From contig JAEZKK010000030.1 of NCBI GenBank assembly GCA_023415495.1, forward strand, positions 1 to 62,844: 62,844 nucleotides of DNA, given 5' to 3'. The notes below the pieces were generated by a model. The model ran no database searches. It had not been told where the DNA came from and worked only from the letters and a program-made list of their open reading frames with translations. Source of the stretch: Bacteroidota bacterium (GTDB lineage Bacteria > Bacteroidota > Bacteroidia > Bacteroidales > P3). The translations under genes and the position numbers were made by a program. This document shows, piece by piece, positions 44,583 to 53,541 of the stretch. Numbering within the stretch: the stretch's first letter is position 1; each line of letters begins with the position of its first letter.

Positions 44583-45119
44583 ATGGCTTTAATTAGACGT
44601 TACGAATCGCAGATTTATGGGAATTATAAGAGTGCTATTCTAAAGTATGGACTTTATTCCGGCATAGGACTTAGCTTTATAGTACTATTCCGCTATTGGA
44701 TAATTATGCCCTTATCCCAACCCGTAAGCTATGCTGAGAATATTGCATTACTTGTTTTTATGTTTGCCTCAGTCTTTATTTACAAAAAGAAACTACCTCA
44801 AGGAAAGCTAATGTTTAAGGAGGGGTTTGTTTTAGGCTTAGGTCTTGGAGTAGTTGCCTCAATTATTTATGGAATCTTTCTATATGTTTATTCATTTGGG
44901 ATTGACCCTGAATTTCAAAACAGATGCTTTGATATCCAAAGAGCATTACCAAATAATCAGCATTTGGCAGATGATGCGATAAGACAAATGACAAGGCATT
45001 CTTCAATAGCATTCTCCGGAATATTACTATCCAGCATAATGTCCATACTATGGGCTATGATTGTATCAATATTATTAAGAAATGAGAGAGCTGTAGTAAA
45101 GAATAGTAAATTAAAATAA
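44583..45119 (+). CDS. DUF4199-type membrane protein, paralogue 2
   Basis: A 178-residue protein with four membrane helices (about 18-42, 48-65, 80-105, 137-160) and the same architecture as the gene 8 bp upstream, but without the acidic tail. The loop between helices 3 and 4 (DPEFQNRCFDIQR) is a typical DUF4199 position. Function unknown; it may form a heteromer with its neighbour and serve the glycosyltransferase that follows. Confidence 0.78.
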   Translation: MALIRRYESQIYGNYKSAILKYGLYSGIGLSFIVLFRYWIIMPLSQPVSYAENIALLVFMFASVFIYKKKLPQGKLMFKEGFVLGLGLGVVASIIYGIFLYVYSFGIDPEFQNRCFDIQRALPNNQHLADDAIRQMTRHSSIAFSGILLSSIMSILWAMIVSILLRNERAVVKNSKLK

Positions 45120-45132
45120 AAGAGAGTTGGTT

Positions 45133-46092
45133 ATGAATATTTCGATTATAATACCACTATTAAATGAAGAGGAATCGCTTAGACCATTGAATGAATGGAT
45201 ATCTAAGGTGATGGATAAGAATAATTATAGTTACGAGGTGATTATGATTGATGATGGGAGTAGGGATAAATCCTGGGAAATCATTCAAGAGCTAAGCAAG
45301 GATAATAATCGATTAAAGGGTATTCGCTTTAGAAGAAATTATGGAAAGAGTGCTGCACTTAACGTAGGTTTTGAGCATGCAAGTGGTGATGTAGTAATTA
45401 CTATGGATGCTGATTTGCAAGACTCTCCAGAGGAGATTCCAGAGCTATACGATATGATAGTCAATCAAGGATATGACTTAGTGTCGGGGTGGAAGAAGAA
45501 GAGATATGATTCTAAATTTGCTAAGAATATCCCTTCCAAATTCTTCAATGCCACAACAAGAGCTATTACCTCAATAAAACTACATGATTTCAATTGCGGA
45601 TTAAAGGCATATCGTTTGGATGTAGTTAAGTCGATAGAGGTTTATGGGGAAATGCATAGATATATTCCTGTAATTGCTAAATGGGCAGGATTTGATAGGA
45701 TAACAGAGAAGGTAGTTCAACATAGGAAAAGAGAATTTGGCACAACTAAGTTTGGGATGAATAGATTTATCAATGGTTATCTCGACCTTATATCCATTAT
45801 GTTTGTTTCAAAATTCTCTAAAAAGCCAATGCATTTCTTTGGACTAATAGGCACAATAATGTTTATTTTAGGGTTTATATCAGCCTTTGTTTTAGGAGCT
45901 CAGAAACTGTATGCCTCAATTAATCTCCAACCTATGCGTTTAGTTGCCGACAGCCCTTATTTTTATATTTCATTAGTGATGATGATATTGGGTGCGATGT
46001 TTTTCCTTACAGGCTTCTTAGCAGAGCTAATAGGTAGAAACTCTCCAACAAGAAATACATATTTAATTCAAGGTAAATCAAATTTAGATTAA
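45133..46092 (+). CDS. Membrane-anchored family 2 glycosyltransferase (GtrB/DPM1-like)
   Basis: A 319-residue protein with an N-terminal GT-A domain: SIIIPLLNEEESL, MIDDGSRDKSWE, and the DxD-type motif MDADLQDSPEEIP. Two C-terminal membrane helices (about 232-258 and 272-300) follow, as in polyprenyl-phosphate glycosyltransferases. It would load a sugar on undecaprenyl phosphate at the inner membrane. An in-frame TTG at 45127 is rejected for the ATG at 45133. Confidence 0.92.
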   Translation: MNISIIIPLLNEEESLRPLNEWISKVMDKNNYSYEVIMIDDGSRDKSWEIIQELSKDNNRLKGIRFRRNYGKSAALNVGFEHASGDVVITMDADLQDSPEEIPELYDMIVNQGYDLVSGWKKKRYDSKFAKNIPSKFFNATTRAITSIKLHDFNCGLKAYRLDVVKSIEVYGEMHRYIPVIAKWAGFDRITEKVVQHRKREFGTTKFGMNRFINGYLDLISIMFVSKFSKKPMHFFGLIGTIMFILGFISAFVLGAQKLYASINLQPMRLVADSPYFYISLVMMILGAMFFLTGFLAELIGRNSPTRNTYLIQGKSNLD

Positions 46093-46094
46093 TA

Positions 46095-46670
46095 ATGAGG
46101 ATATTAGAAGTAATACAAGAATCCATAGAATTAAAAACCAAAATACTTAACGATAGTAGTTTAATCTCTGAAATAGAAAGAGTAGCAAATATAATGATAG
46201 AGGCTTTTCGCTCCGATAAGAAAGTCTTATTTTGTGGAAATGGAGGTTCGGCAGCCGATGCACAACATCTTGCAGCAGAGTTCTCTGGAAGGTTTTATTA
46301 CGATAGAGCTCCACTAAATTCCGAAGCATTGCATGTTAATACTTCTTTTCTTACGGCAGTTGCTAACGATTATTCATATAATGAGGTGTATTCCAGAATG
46401 GTAAGAGCCTCAGGAAGAAAAGGAGATATTTTAGTAGGGATTTCAACCTCAGGCAATTCTCAGAATATTATTCAAGCACTAAAGACAGCAAAAGAATTAG
46501 GGATGATAACTGTTAGCCTTTCGGGTGAAGGTGGAGGATTGATGAGGGAGTACTCAGATTATATATTCCCAATTCCATCGAAAGACACTCCAAGAGTTCA
46601 GGAATGCCATATTATGATAGGACATATTCTTTGCGAGATTGTAGAATCAAAACTATTTCCAAGGCAATGA
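46095..46670 (+). CDS. gmhA: Phosphoheptose isomerase (SIS domain)
   Basis: A 191-residue SIS-domain protein with FCGNGGSAADAQHLAAEFSGRF, SFLTAVANDYSYNEVYSR, GISTSGNSQNII and the C-terminal QECHIMIGHILCEIVE carrying the metal/active-site His and Glu. GmhA turns sedoheptulose-7-phosphate into D-glycero-D-manno-heptose-7-phosphate, the first step to ADP-heptose for the LPS inner core. It overlaps gmhB by 4 bp (ATGA). Confidence 0.94.
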   Translation: MRILEVIQESIELKTKILNDSSLISEIERVANIMIEAFRSDKKVLFCGNGGSAADAQHLAAEFSGRFYYDRAPLNSEALHVNTSFLTAVANDYSYNEVYSRMVRASGRKGDILVGISTSGNSQNIIQALKTAKELGMITVSLSGEGGGLMREYSDYIFPIPSKDTPRVQECHIMIGHILCEIVESKLFPRQ

Positions 46671-47212
46671 TATTAAGCAATTATAAAACTCTGTTTTTAG
46701 ATAGGGATGGAGTGATAAATAAAAGGATAATAGGCGATTATGTTAAAAGATGGGAAGAGTTTGAGTTTATAGATGGGGTATTAGAGGCAATTAGTATATT
46801 CTCAAAAGAGTTTGATAGGATATTTATCGTTACCAACCAACAAGGCATTGGAAAGGGTATTATGAGTGAGGAGGATTTAAATAAAATACATAGTAGAATG
46901 ATAGAGGAGATAGAGGCTAAGGGAGGAAGGATTGATAAGATATATTTCTGTAAACATCTTGCAAAGGAGAATCATATCGACAGGAAGCCAAGAGTAGGGA
47001 TGGGATTAAGAGCAAGGAAGGATTTCAGAGAGATTAGATTTAAGAGAAGTATTATGGTTGGGGATTCAATCTCGGATATGAAGTTTGGAAAGAGATTAAA
47101 GATGAAAACCGTTTATATATCAAGTGATATTAATAAAACAAGAAAGAATTTCAAATTAATAGACCATCGCTATAATACCCTATACGAATTTGCAAAACAA
47201 CTCAACAAATAA
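46667..47212 (+). CDS. gmhB: GmhB-like heptose bisphosphate phosphatase (HAD-IIIA)
   Basis: A 181-residue HAD phosphatase: catalytic DRDGVIN (nucleophile and acid/base Asp), VTNQQGIGKG, RKPRVGMG and MVGDSISDMKFG. The step removes the phosphate of heptose bisphosphate between GmhA and ADP-heptose formation. In the zinc loop, FCKHLAKENHIDRKP keeps the first Cys and His but has His and Asp instead of the usual cysteine pair. The start at 46667 is used, since the frame upstream runs inside gmhA. Confidence 0.85.
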   Translation: MILSNYKTLFLDRDGVINKRIIGDYVKRWEEFEFIDGVLEAISIFSKEFDRIFIVTNQQGIGKGIMSEEDLNKIHSRMIEEIEAKGGRIDKIYFCKHLAKENHIDRKPRVGMGLRARKDFREIRFKRSIMVGDSISDMKFGKRLKMKTVYISSDINKTRKNFKLIDHRYNTLYEFAKQLNK

Positions 47213-47227
47213 ACACCTAAACATAAA

Positions 47228-48238
47228 ATGAAAAACATAATTAAATTATTTATTCTACTTCTAATTTTATCTTCCAATCTATATTCTCAAAACAAATTGG
47301 ACAATAAGGGAAGAAAGCAAGGCTATTGGTCTAAAGAATATTCTAATGGGAATAAGATATATGAGGGGAGTTTTAAGGATGATTACCAAGAGGGATTATT
47401 CACCTATTATTATGAGGATGGAACCATAAAAGCAAAGACTAATTTCTCTAATAAGGGAAGCATAGCTGAAACTCAAACTTTCTATCCTAATTCCAAGCTA
47501 ATGAGTAAGGGAAAGTATATTGATAAGAAAAAACATGGAGTATGGGAGTTATATGATGAGGAAGGGAAAAAGCTAAAGAATGAGGAGTATAATAAAGGCG
47601 TAAAGCAAGGCACTTGGAAGGTCTGGGATAAGAATGATATATTAGTAGAGTCTATTCAATATGATAAGGATTTGAGAAATGGAGTCTATTATAAAAACTT
47701 CTATAATAAGGGCTTTCATTACTTTACCTATAAGGACGATAAAAAACATGGTCTGTACGAGGATTATTATTATTTTGAAAAGTTAAGAATTAAAGGTGAG
47801 TATGCTTTAGATAAAAGAGAGGGCAATTGGTCTTATTTCGATTCTCTTGGAAATATTGCTAAGAAACAGGTTTGGAGAAATGATACATTGATTGAAGAAA
47901 CTCTTAGAATTGATTATGGCAATAAGCAAGAGTATATTAAGAGTAGCGATATAGCATATATTTATCCAAAGGGGAAGAAACTATTTATAACTATGAAAAA
48001 CTCTAAGGGGTTTGATGCAATCAATGATTTTGAAGAGTTTTTAAGCCTATTGAGTATTGATGAATTTATACTTCTAAATAAGCAATATAAGATTTATTCA
48101 AGGCTTGAGAGTATTAAATCAATAGAACCAGCTCCTAAAGACCAATACTATATTATCCTTGAGCCTAAATCTCCTACTCCTATTATCTCGGATAAGGAAT
48201 CTAAAATGGCTATGGAGAGTTTGTTTTTGAATAAGTGA
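47228..48238 (+). CDS. Exported MORN/YwqK-like repeat protein
   Basis: A 336-residue protein with a signal peptide (SSNLYSQ), then about eight repeats of the form G-x-W/Y-x(4-8)-G-x(3)-E/S-G spanning residues 30-215 (RKQGYWSKEYSNGNKIYEGSF, KKHGVWELYDEEGKK, KQGTWKVWDKN, KREGNWSYFDSLGN). These are the MORN-related repeats of YwqK-type proteins, often annotated as antitoxin although no toxin is evident here. The last 110 residues are not repetitive. Function unknown. Confidence 0.8.
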   Translation: MKNIIKLFILLLILSSNLYSQNKLDNKGRKQGYWSKEYSNGNKIYEGSFKDDYQEGLFTYYYEDGTIKAKTNFSNKGSIAETQTFYPNSKLMSKGKYIDKKKHGVWELYDEEGKKLKNEEYNKGVKQGTWKVWDKNDILVESIQYDKDLRNGVYYKNFYNKGFHYFTYKDDKKHGLYEDYYYFEKLRIKGEYALDKREGNWSYFDSLGNIAKKQVWRNDTLIEETLRIDYGNKQEYIKSSDIAYIYPKGKKLFITMKNSKGFDAINDFEEFLSLLSIDEFILLNKQYKIYSRLESIKSIEPAPKDQYYIILEPKSPTPIISDKESKMAMESLFLNK

Positions 48239-49269
48239 GAGTGCTTGTTGGATTAAGTGGAGGAGTTGATAGCCTATCTGTTGCCCTTTTGCTTAAAAAC
48301 AAGGGCTATGATGTAATAGGACTATTCTTAGATTTCTTAAATAAAAAAAGCTCTGAGCAAGAATACTCTGAATTAAAACTATCGGCTAAGAAATTAGGAA
48401 TAGAGGTATATAGAAAGGATTTAAGCAAGGAGTTTGAAAGCTCTGTTATATCATATTTCCAAGATTCTTATATCTCTGGAATTACTCCAAATGTCTGTGT
48501 TTTTTGTAACGAGAGATTTAAGATACCAAGCTTAATTAGCTTTTTGGATGAGTACGAATGTGAGAGGGTTGCAACAGGGCATTATGCAAATATATCTTAT
48601 AAAGAGGATAGATATATAATATCCATGGCTAAGGATAGGTGGAAAGACCAATCCTATATGATTCATCGCCTAAGCCAAGAAGCATTATCTAAATTAATTT
48701 TTCCCTTAGGAGGTTATTTTAAGCAAGAAATAAAAGAGTTGATGTCCCTAAATGGTTTTGATTCTTATTCTAAAAAAAGAGAAAGTTATAGTATTTGTTT
48801 TATCCAGAATCAGACGTATAAGGATTATTTGCTTTCGAGGAATCCAGAGCTAAGTTCTTTGGAAAATGGAGAGGTATTGGATATGCAAGGAAATATTATA
48901 GGTACTCATCAAGGTTATCCGTTTTATACTATTGGACAATATAAGGGACTTAATTTAAAGACTAAGGAGAAGCTATATATTAATAAGATTATACCTCAGG
49001 CTAATCAGATAATTGTCGGGAGTAAGGAATTATGCTGTAAGAGTGAGATTGAAATATCGCAAATCAATTTTATACAATACCCAAAGCAAGAAGAGGGCGA
49101 GTTTTTAGTAAAGATTAGAGGTAAGGATGTGGGAGAAATGGCAAGGGTGGTGTTTGAAGAAAACAGTGCTAAGATATTCTTTTCTAAAGCAGTCTTTGCT
49201 CCAATTAAAGGTCAGGGCATTGTTCTATATGACAAAGAAGAGTTAATTTGTGCAGGAGAAATAATATGA
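48235..49269 (+). CDS. mnmA: tRNA-specific 2-thiouridylase MnmA
   Basis: A 344-residue protein with PP-loop GLSGGVDSLSVALLL, catalytic cysteines C91 (in CVFCNERFK) and C188 (SICFIQ), and the conserved TGHYANI. MnmA installs the 2-thio group on U34 of Lys, Glu and Gln tRNAs. The start is a GTG at 48235 that overlaps the upstream stop (GTGA); a second GTG two codons later is possible. A further cysteine, C88, lies three residues before the catalytic one. Confidence 0.92.
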   Translation: MRVLVGLSGGVDSLSVALLLKNKGYDVIGLFLDFLNKKSSEQEYSELKLSAKKLGIEVYRKDLSKEFESSVISYFQDSYISGITPNVCVFCNERFKIPSLISFLDEYECERVATGHYANISYKEDRYIISMAKDRWKDQSYMIHRLSQEALSKLIFPLGGYFKQEIKELMSLNGFDSYSKKRESYSICFIQNQTYKDYLLSRNPELSSLENGEVLDMQGNIIGTHQGYPFYTIGQYKGLNLKTKEKLYINKIIPQANQIIVGSKELCCKSEIEISQINFIQYPKQEEGEFLVKIRGKDVGEMARVVFEENSAKIFFSKAVFAPIKGQGIVLYDKEELICAGEII

Positions 49270-49293
49270 TTTTAATAAGTCGTATTTTTTTCG

Positions 49294-49301
49294 TACATTT
49301 G
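49294..49301 (+). promoter_or_regulatory. gyrB -7 box (TACATTTG)
   Basis: Matches TAnnTTTG and lies 42 bp before the gyrB ATG. Confidence 0.6.
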
Positions 49302-49343
49302 CAAATCAGAAAAAAATAAATACTTTACATTAAGTAAAACAAA

Positions 49344-51290
49344 ATGAGCGAAGAGAATATTAAAAAACAAGGAACTTATTCTGCTGATAATATCACAGTA
49401 CTTGAAGGATTAGAAGCGGTTAGAATGCGTCCAGCCATGTATATTGGAGACGTAAACGACAGAGGGTTACATCACCTTGTTTATGAAGTTGTAGATAATT
49501 CTATCGACGAGGCACTTGCCGGACACTGTTCAAAGATTAATGTTACTATACTTGAAAACAACTCTATTAGAGTAGAGGATGACGGTCGTGGTATCCCTGT
49601 TGATATTCATGAGAAGGAAGGACGCTCTGCATTGGAAGTTGTTATGACTGTTCTTCATGCAGGAGGTAAGTTTGATAAAGGAACTTATAAAGTGTCGGGA
49701 GGTCTACATGGTGTAGGGGTTAGTTGTGTGAATGCACTTTCAATTTGGATGAGGGTAACAGTTCATAGAGATGGGAAACAATACGAACAAGAATACTCTA
49801 AAGGGATACCTCAATATTCAGTAAGAGAAGTAGGAGAGAGCAATAAGCGTGGTACTGTAGTGGAGTTCTTGCCTGATAATTCAATATTTACTGTAAGTGA
49901 GTATTCTTACGCTACAATCTGTACAAGATTAAGAGAACTTGCATTTTTGAATAAGGGGATAGAACTAACAATTACTGACCAAAGAAATAAAAAGGAAGAT
50001 GGGGAATTTGTTGGGGAGAGGTTCTATTCTGAAGAAGGATTAAAGGACTTTATTATATACTTAGATGGAAATCGAGAAAAGCTAATTCCAGAACCAATCT
50101 ATATTGAGGGTGAGAAGAATAATATCCCTATCGAGATTGCTATGCAATACAATACTTCCTTTACTGAAAATATTCATTCCTACGTAAATAATATCAATAC
50201 TCACGAAGGAGGAACCCACCTTTCAGGCTTTAGAAGAGGATTAACTCGTACACTTAAATCTTACGCTGATAAGAGTGGAATGCTCGATAAGCTAAAGTTT
50301 GAAATTACAGGAGATGACTTTCGTGAAGGTCTTACAGTAGTAATATCTGTAAAGGTTGCAGAGCCACAGTTTGAAGGTCAGACTAAGACCAAATTAGGTA
50401 ACTCCGATGTTATGGGGGCTGTTGACCAAATGACCTCAGAGCTTGTAAGTATTTATTTAGAGGAAAACCCTAAGGAAGCAAAGCAAATTGTAAGCAAGGT
50501 TATCCTTTCAGCAACAGCTCGTCATGCAGCAAGAAAAGCAAGGGAATTAGTACAAAGACAAACAGTTTTGGGGGTTGCAGGTTTGCCTGGTAAACTTGCA
50601 GACTGTTCGGATAGCGACCCAGTGAAATGTGAGATATTCCTTGTCGAAGGGGATTCTGCAGGTGGTACTGCAAAGCAAGGGAGAGATAGAAACACTCAAG
50701 CCATCCTTCCTCTTAGAGGTAAGATTCTTAATGTTGAGAAGGCAATGCAACATAGGGTATTGGATTCAGAGGAAATAAAGAATATATATACAGCTCTTGG
50801 AGTCTCGATTGGTACGGCTGAGGATTCAAAGGCTTTGAATATGGAGAAGCTAAGGTATCATAAAGTTGTTATTATGACCGATGCCGATGTGGATGGTAGC
50901 CATATTGCAACGCTAATCCTAACCTTCTTCTTCCGTTATATGAGAGAATTGATAGAACAAGGACATGTCTATATAGCAACTCCACCTCTTTATTTAGTAA
51001 GAAAAGGAAAGCAAGAGAGATATTGCTGGAGTGAGGATGATAGGATAAAATATCAGGAAGAATTAGGACAAACTGGAGTTTCTGTTCAAAGATATAAAGG
51101 TCTTGGAGAGATGAGCGAGACCCAATTATGGGAAACAACCATGAATCCTCAAACAAGAATACTAAGACAGGTAGATATAGAAAATGCATCGGAAGCAGAT
51201 AGAGTTTTCTCTATGCTTATGGGCGATGAGGTTCCACCAAGAAGGGAATTTATCGAACAAAACGCAACCTATGCAAATATAGACGCATAA
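49344..51290 (+). CDS. gyrB: DNA gyrase subunit B
   Basis: A 648-residue type IIA topoisomerase B subunit. The GHKL ATPase domain has VRMRPAMYIGD, VVDNSIDEALAG, RVEDDGRGIP and KVSGGLHGVGVSCVNALS; the Toprim domain has VEGDSAGGTAKQGRDR, LPLRGKILNVEKA and TDADVDGSHI; the tail is QRYKGLGEMSETQLWETTM. The QTKTKLGN motif and compact size indicate GyrB without the insertion of the enterobacterial enzyme. It introduces negative supercoils with GyrA, which is elsewhere. Confidence 0.97.
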   Translation: MSEENIKKQGTYSADNITVLEGLEAVRMRPAMYIGDVNDRGLHHLVYEVVDNSIDEALAGHCSKINVTILENNSIRVEDDGRGIPVDIHEKEGRSALEVVMTVLHAGGKFDKGTYKVSGGLHGVGVSCVNALSIWMRVTVHRDGKQYEQEYSKGIPQYSVREVGESNKRGTVVEFLPDNSIFTVSEYSYATICTRLRELAFLNKGIELTITDQRNKKEDGEFVGERFYSEEGLKDFIIYLDGNREKLIPEPIYIEGEKNNIPIEIAMQYNTSFTENIHSYVNNINTHEGGTHLSGFRRGLTRTLKSYADKSGMLDKLKFEITGDDFREGLTVVISVKVAEPQFEGQTKTKLGNSDVMGAVDQMTSELVSIYLEENPKEAKQIVSKVILSATARHAARKARELVQRQTVLGVAGLPGKLADCSDSDPVKCEIFLVEGDSAGGTAKQGRDRNTQAILPLRGKILNVEKAMQHRVLDSEEIKNIYTALGVSIGTAEDSKALNMEKLRYHKVVIMTDADVDGSHIATLILTFFFRYMRELIEQGHVYIATPPLYLVRKGKQERYCWSEDDRIKYQEELGQTGVSVQRYKGLGEMSETQLWETTMNPQTRILRQVDIENASEADRVFSMLMGDEVPPRREFIEQNATYANIDA

Positions 51291-51300
51291 AACAATAAAA

Positions 51301-51686
51301 CGGTTCTCGCTCTATCGCTTGAGGGAGTAATCCTTTAAGAGGAAAGTCGGGGCAACATAGAGCACCATACTACCTAACGGGTAGGCAGAGTTCTTAGAAA
51401 TAAGGGTTTTGACAGAAAGTGCCACAGAAAATAACCGCCTAATTTACTTAATTGTAAAAGGTAAGGGTGAAAACGTGAGGTAAGAGCTCACGCAAGTGTT
51501 TAGTGATAAGCATTTGGGGTAAACCTTATGGGTTGAAAGACCAAATATATCAGCATCCAAGGGCTGCTCGTCCATTGCTGAGGGGTAGGTCGTTAAAGAC
51601 TTGTTGTGAAGCAAGTATTAGATTAATGATAGAGGCTTATTTCCAGTTTCTGGAATAAAGAACAGAACCCCGCTTATAGAGAATCG
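51301..51686 (+). ncRNA. rnpB: RNase P RNA, bacterial type A
   Basis: The conserved core is plain: GAGGAAAGTCGGGGCAACAT near 51339, CACAGAAAATAACCGCC near 51423, GGTAAGGGTGAAAACGTGAG near 51461 followed by GTAAGAGCTCACGC, and ACAGAACCCCGCTTATAG near 51662. P1 is formed by CGGTTCTC (51301-51308) with GAGAATCG (51679-51686) including G-U pairs, which gives the ends. The RNA is the catalytic part of RNase P, which trims tRNA 5' ends. It lies between gyrB and a terminator hairpin. Confidence 0.95.
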
Positions 51687-51721
51687 ACTTATTGTTTTTT
51701 ATTTAGTTAATTGAAAAAGAA

Positions 51722-51749
51722 AGGCAAGGAACCATATCCTTGCTTTTTT
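51722..51749 (+). terminator. Terminator after rnpB
   Basis: GCAAGGA (51724-51730) pairs with TCCTTGC (51737-51743), followed by six T. Confidence 0.8.
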
Positions 51750-51798
51750 GTTATATATAGTAAACAAAAACACTAATTAAAGTGTCTATCAAGTCAGA

Positions 51799-52362
51799 AT
51801 GCAGTTAGAAGAAAAAGATAAAATTGAAATCGAGCAAATAGTTAAGGGCTGTAAGAAAGGTAAACAAAAAGCACAAAAAGAATTATACGATAGGTTTTCT
51901 TCTATGCTATTTGGTTTATGTTTAAGGTATTGTAAGAATAAAGAGGATGCAGAGGATGTTTTCCAAGAGGGTTTTATAAAGGTCTTTTCTCAAATAGAGA
52001 AATTAGAAAGTAATGAGGCTATTATAGTTTGGATGAGGTTGATATTTATTCGTACTGCTTTAAATTATTATAGAAAAGATAAACCAAGTGCAGATATAGA
52101 AGATATAGATATTAAGTTTGAGAATAAGAATTTGGATGATGTTTATTCTAAATTATCTCTTAAGGAGTTGATGGAGAAGATACAAACCCTTCCTTCAAAA
52201 CGAAGATTAATATTTAATATGGTTGAGATAGAGGGTTATTCTTATTCAGAAATATCTCAGATATTGGATATAGCAGAATCGACTATAAGGGTTCAAAACT
52301 ATAAAGCCAAACAAGAGTTGAAAAGACTTATAGAGAAAGATAATAATATAGATATAAGATAA
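51799..52362 (+). CDS. ECF-type RNA polymerase sigma factor
   Basis: A 187-residue sigma-70-family protein with region 2 (LFGLCLRYCKNKEDAEDVFQEGFIKVFSQI in pieces) and region 4 (LPSKRRLIFNMVEIEGYSYSEISQILDIAESTIRVQNYKAKQELK in pieces); region 3 is absent, as in ECF factors. The next gene, 17 bp downstream, codes for a membrane protein with a cytoplasmic N-terminus and is the obvious candidate regulator. No promoter of the general type is evident just upstream. Confidence 0.92.
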   Translation: MQLEEKDKIEIEQIVKGCKKGKQKAQKELYDRFSSMLFGLCLRYCKNKEDAEDVFQEGFIKVFSQIEKLESNEAIIVWMRLIFIRTALNYYRKDKPSADIEDIDIKFENKNLDDVYSKLSLKELMEKIQTLPSKRRLIFNMVEIEGYSYSEISQILDIAESTIRVQNYKAKQELKRLIEKDNNIDIR

Positions 52363-52379
52363 TTAGAAATATAAATAAT

Positions 52380-53201
52380 ATGTCAGATAGATTAAAAAAG
52401 GAATTTGAAAGCTTTGAAGTAAAGCCAGATTCTAAATTATGGAAGGAGATAGAGAAGAATTTACCAGCAAAGTCCTATAATATTTGGAAGGTAGCCTCAT
52501 TTTTCACAGCAGGAGTGCTAATCATTTCTGCATCAATCCTCTTCTTTGCACCGATAAAGAATAATGATATTGCAAAACCCAATACTAATACCATAATCAC
52601 TCAAAACTCTAAGGATGATATTATCAATAACAACGTAATATCATCTAACCAATCTAATGAAATTACTCAAACCCAAAGTGAATCGAGCCTTCAATCAAAT
52701 AAAATAACCAATGATAAAATCCAAAATGAGATAAAGCGAGAAAACTCATTTGAAAACATCTCAAAGATAGAGAGTTTGAATTACAAACAGAATAATCTCA
52801 GAGTTGAAATGGGAATAGAAAAACCACAAAACATAACTCCTTCAATCAATAGCGAAGAGTATGAAAATCAAACCTCATTAGCAATCAATCAATCCAAGTC
52901 ATCAATAATTGAAGACAGTATAAATAATCGACTAAGACTATTTATCCCTAACGGATTCACTCCAACTGCGGCAACAAATAATATCTTTAAGCCAGGATAT
53001 GTAGAATTAAAATCCTACGAGATAAATATATTCAACAGAAACGGAGTATTAGTATTCAATTCCAAGGATATAAACATAGGATGGGATGGAAAATACAGAG
53101 GAGAGTTATGCCCAATGGGAGTATATGTATATATAATTAAGTTTGAGAACACTAACAATTACAAAACAGTCCAAAAAGGCGAGTTAAACCTAATAAGATA
53201 A
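52380..53201 (+). CDS. Membrane protein with C-terminal T9SS type B/gliding-type domain, candidate anti-sigma factor
   Basis: A 273-residue protein. Residues 1-32 (KKEFESFEVKPDSKLWKEIEKNL) resemble the cytoplasmic start of Bacteroidota anti-sigma proteins. One membrane helix is at about 36-57, then a low-complexity Asn/Ser/Gln/Ile linker to about 183. Residues 185-273 match the gliding motility-associated C-terminal domain: LFIPNGFTP, INIFNRNGVLVFNS, GWDGKYRGELCPMGVYVYII, ending in LIR. It lies directly after the ECF sigma gene. Placing a T9SS-type domain on the periplasmic side of a likely sigma regulator is unusual. There is no signal peptide, so the domain is not released cargo. Confidence 0.8.
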   Translation: MSDRLKKEFESFEVKPDSKLWKEIEKNLPAKSYNIWKVASFFTAGVLIISASILFFAPIKNNDIAKPNTNTIITQNSKDDIINNNVISSNQSNEITQTQSESSLQSNKITNDKIQNEIKRENSFENISKIESLNYKQNNLRVEMGIEKPQNITPSINSEEYENQTSLAINQSKSSIIEDSINNRLRLFIPNGFTPTAATNNIFKPGYVELKSYEINIFNRNGVLVFNSKDINIGWDGKYRGELCPMGVYVYIIKFENTNNYKTVQKGELNLIR

Positions 53202-53273
53202 AAACATTACTTTAATACCATCTTTTTCCTAATAATTTAGAGTAAAAAACAATCACATTACAATTATTTTTCG

Positions 53274-53281
53274 TATCTTTG
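53274..53281 (+). promoter_or_regulatory. Orphan -7 box (TATCTTTG)
   Basis: A consensus -7 box with no gene for more than 700 bp downstream on this strand. The 23-bp-pitch array begins 65 bp later. No good -33 TTG was seen. Confidence 0.4.
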
Positions 53282-53345
53282 CAATTACAAGGATAAGAGT
53301 TCGTTAAATCCTTTCGAAATCACCATAAATTTCAAAACTACATTA

Positions 53346-53426
53346 TGGTAGCTACCATAACGTTTGTGTGGTAGGTACCATAACCCCCGTGTGGTAGGTA
53401 CCATAATGCTGTTGTGGTAGCTACCA
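53346..53426. repeat. 23-bp-pitch array, four copies of TGGTAGCTACCA/TGGTAGGTACCA
   Basis: Copies start at 53346, 53369, 53392 and 53415, exactly 23 bp apart. The first and last are perfect 12-bp palindromes; the middle two have GG in the centre. Linkers differ except for a G/T-rich end (TTTGTG, CCCGTG, CTGTTG). Confidence 0.9.
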
Positions 53427-53434
53427 TAGTAACA

Positions 53435-53512
53435 TTTAAATCAAAGAAAAATTCTTTTAAATCAAAGAAAAATTTATTTATACTTGATTAAAATAAAATC
53501 TCTCTTGATAAA
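53435..53512. repeat. 21-bp-spaced repeats following the 23-bp array
   Basis: TTTAAATCAAAGAAAAATT occurs at 53435 and 53456 (21 bp apart), and CTTGAT with AT-rich flanks at 53483 and 53504 (21 bp apart). Confidence 0.55.
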
Positions 53513-53541
53513 ATTCCACTTAATAACAATTAGAATAATCA

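Noticed and set aside
47228..48238. Toxin-antitoxin system suggested by YwqK-type repeats
   Set aside because: No toxin gene adjoins; the protein has a signal peptide and MORN-type repeats, so an antitoxin role is not supported.
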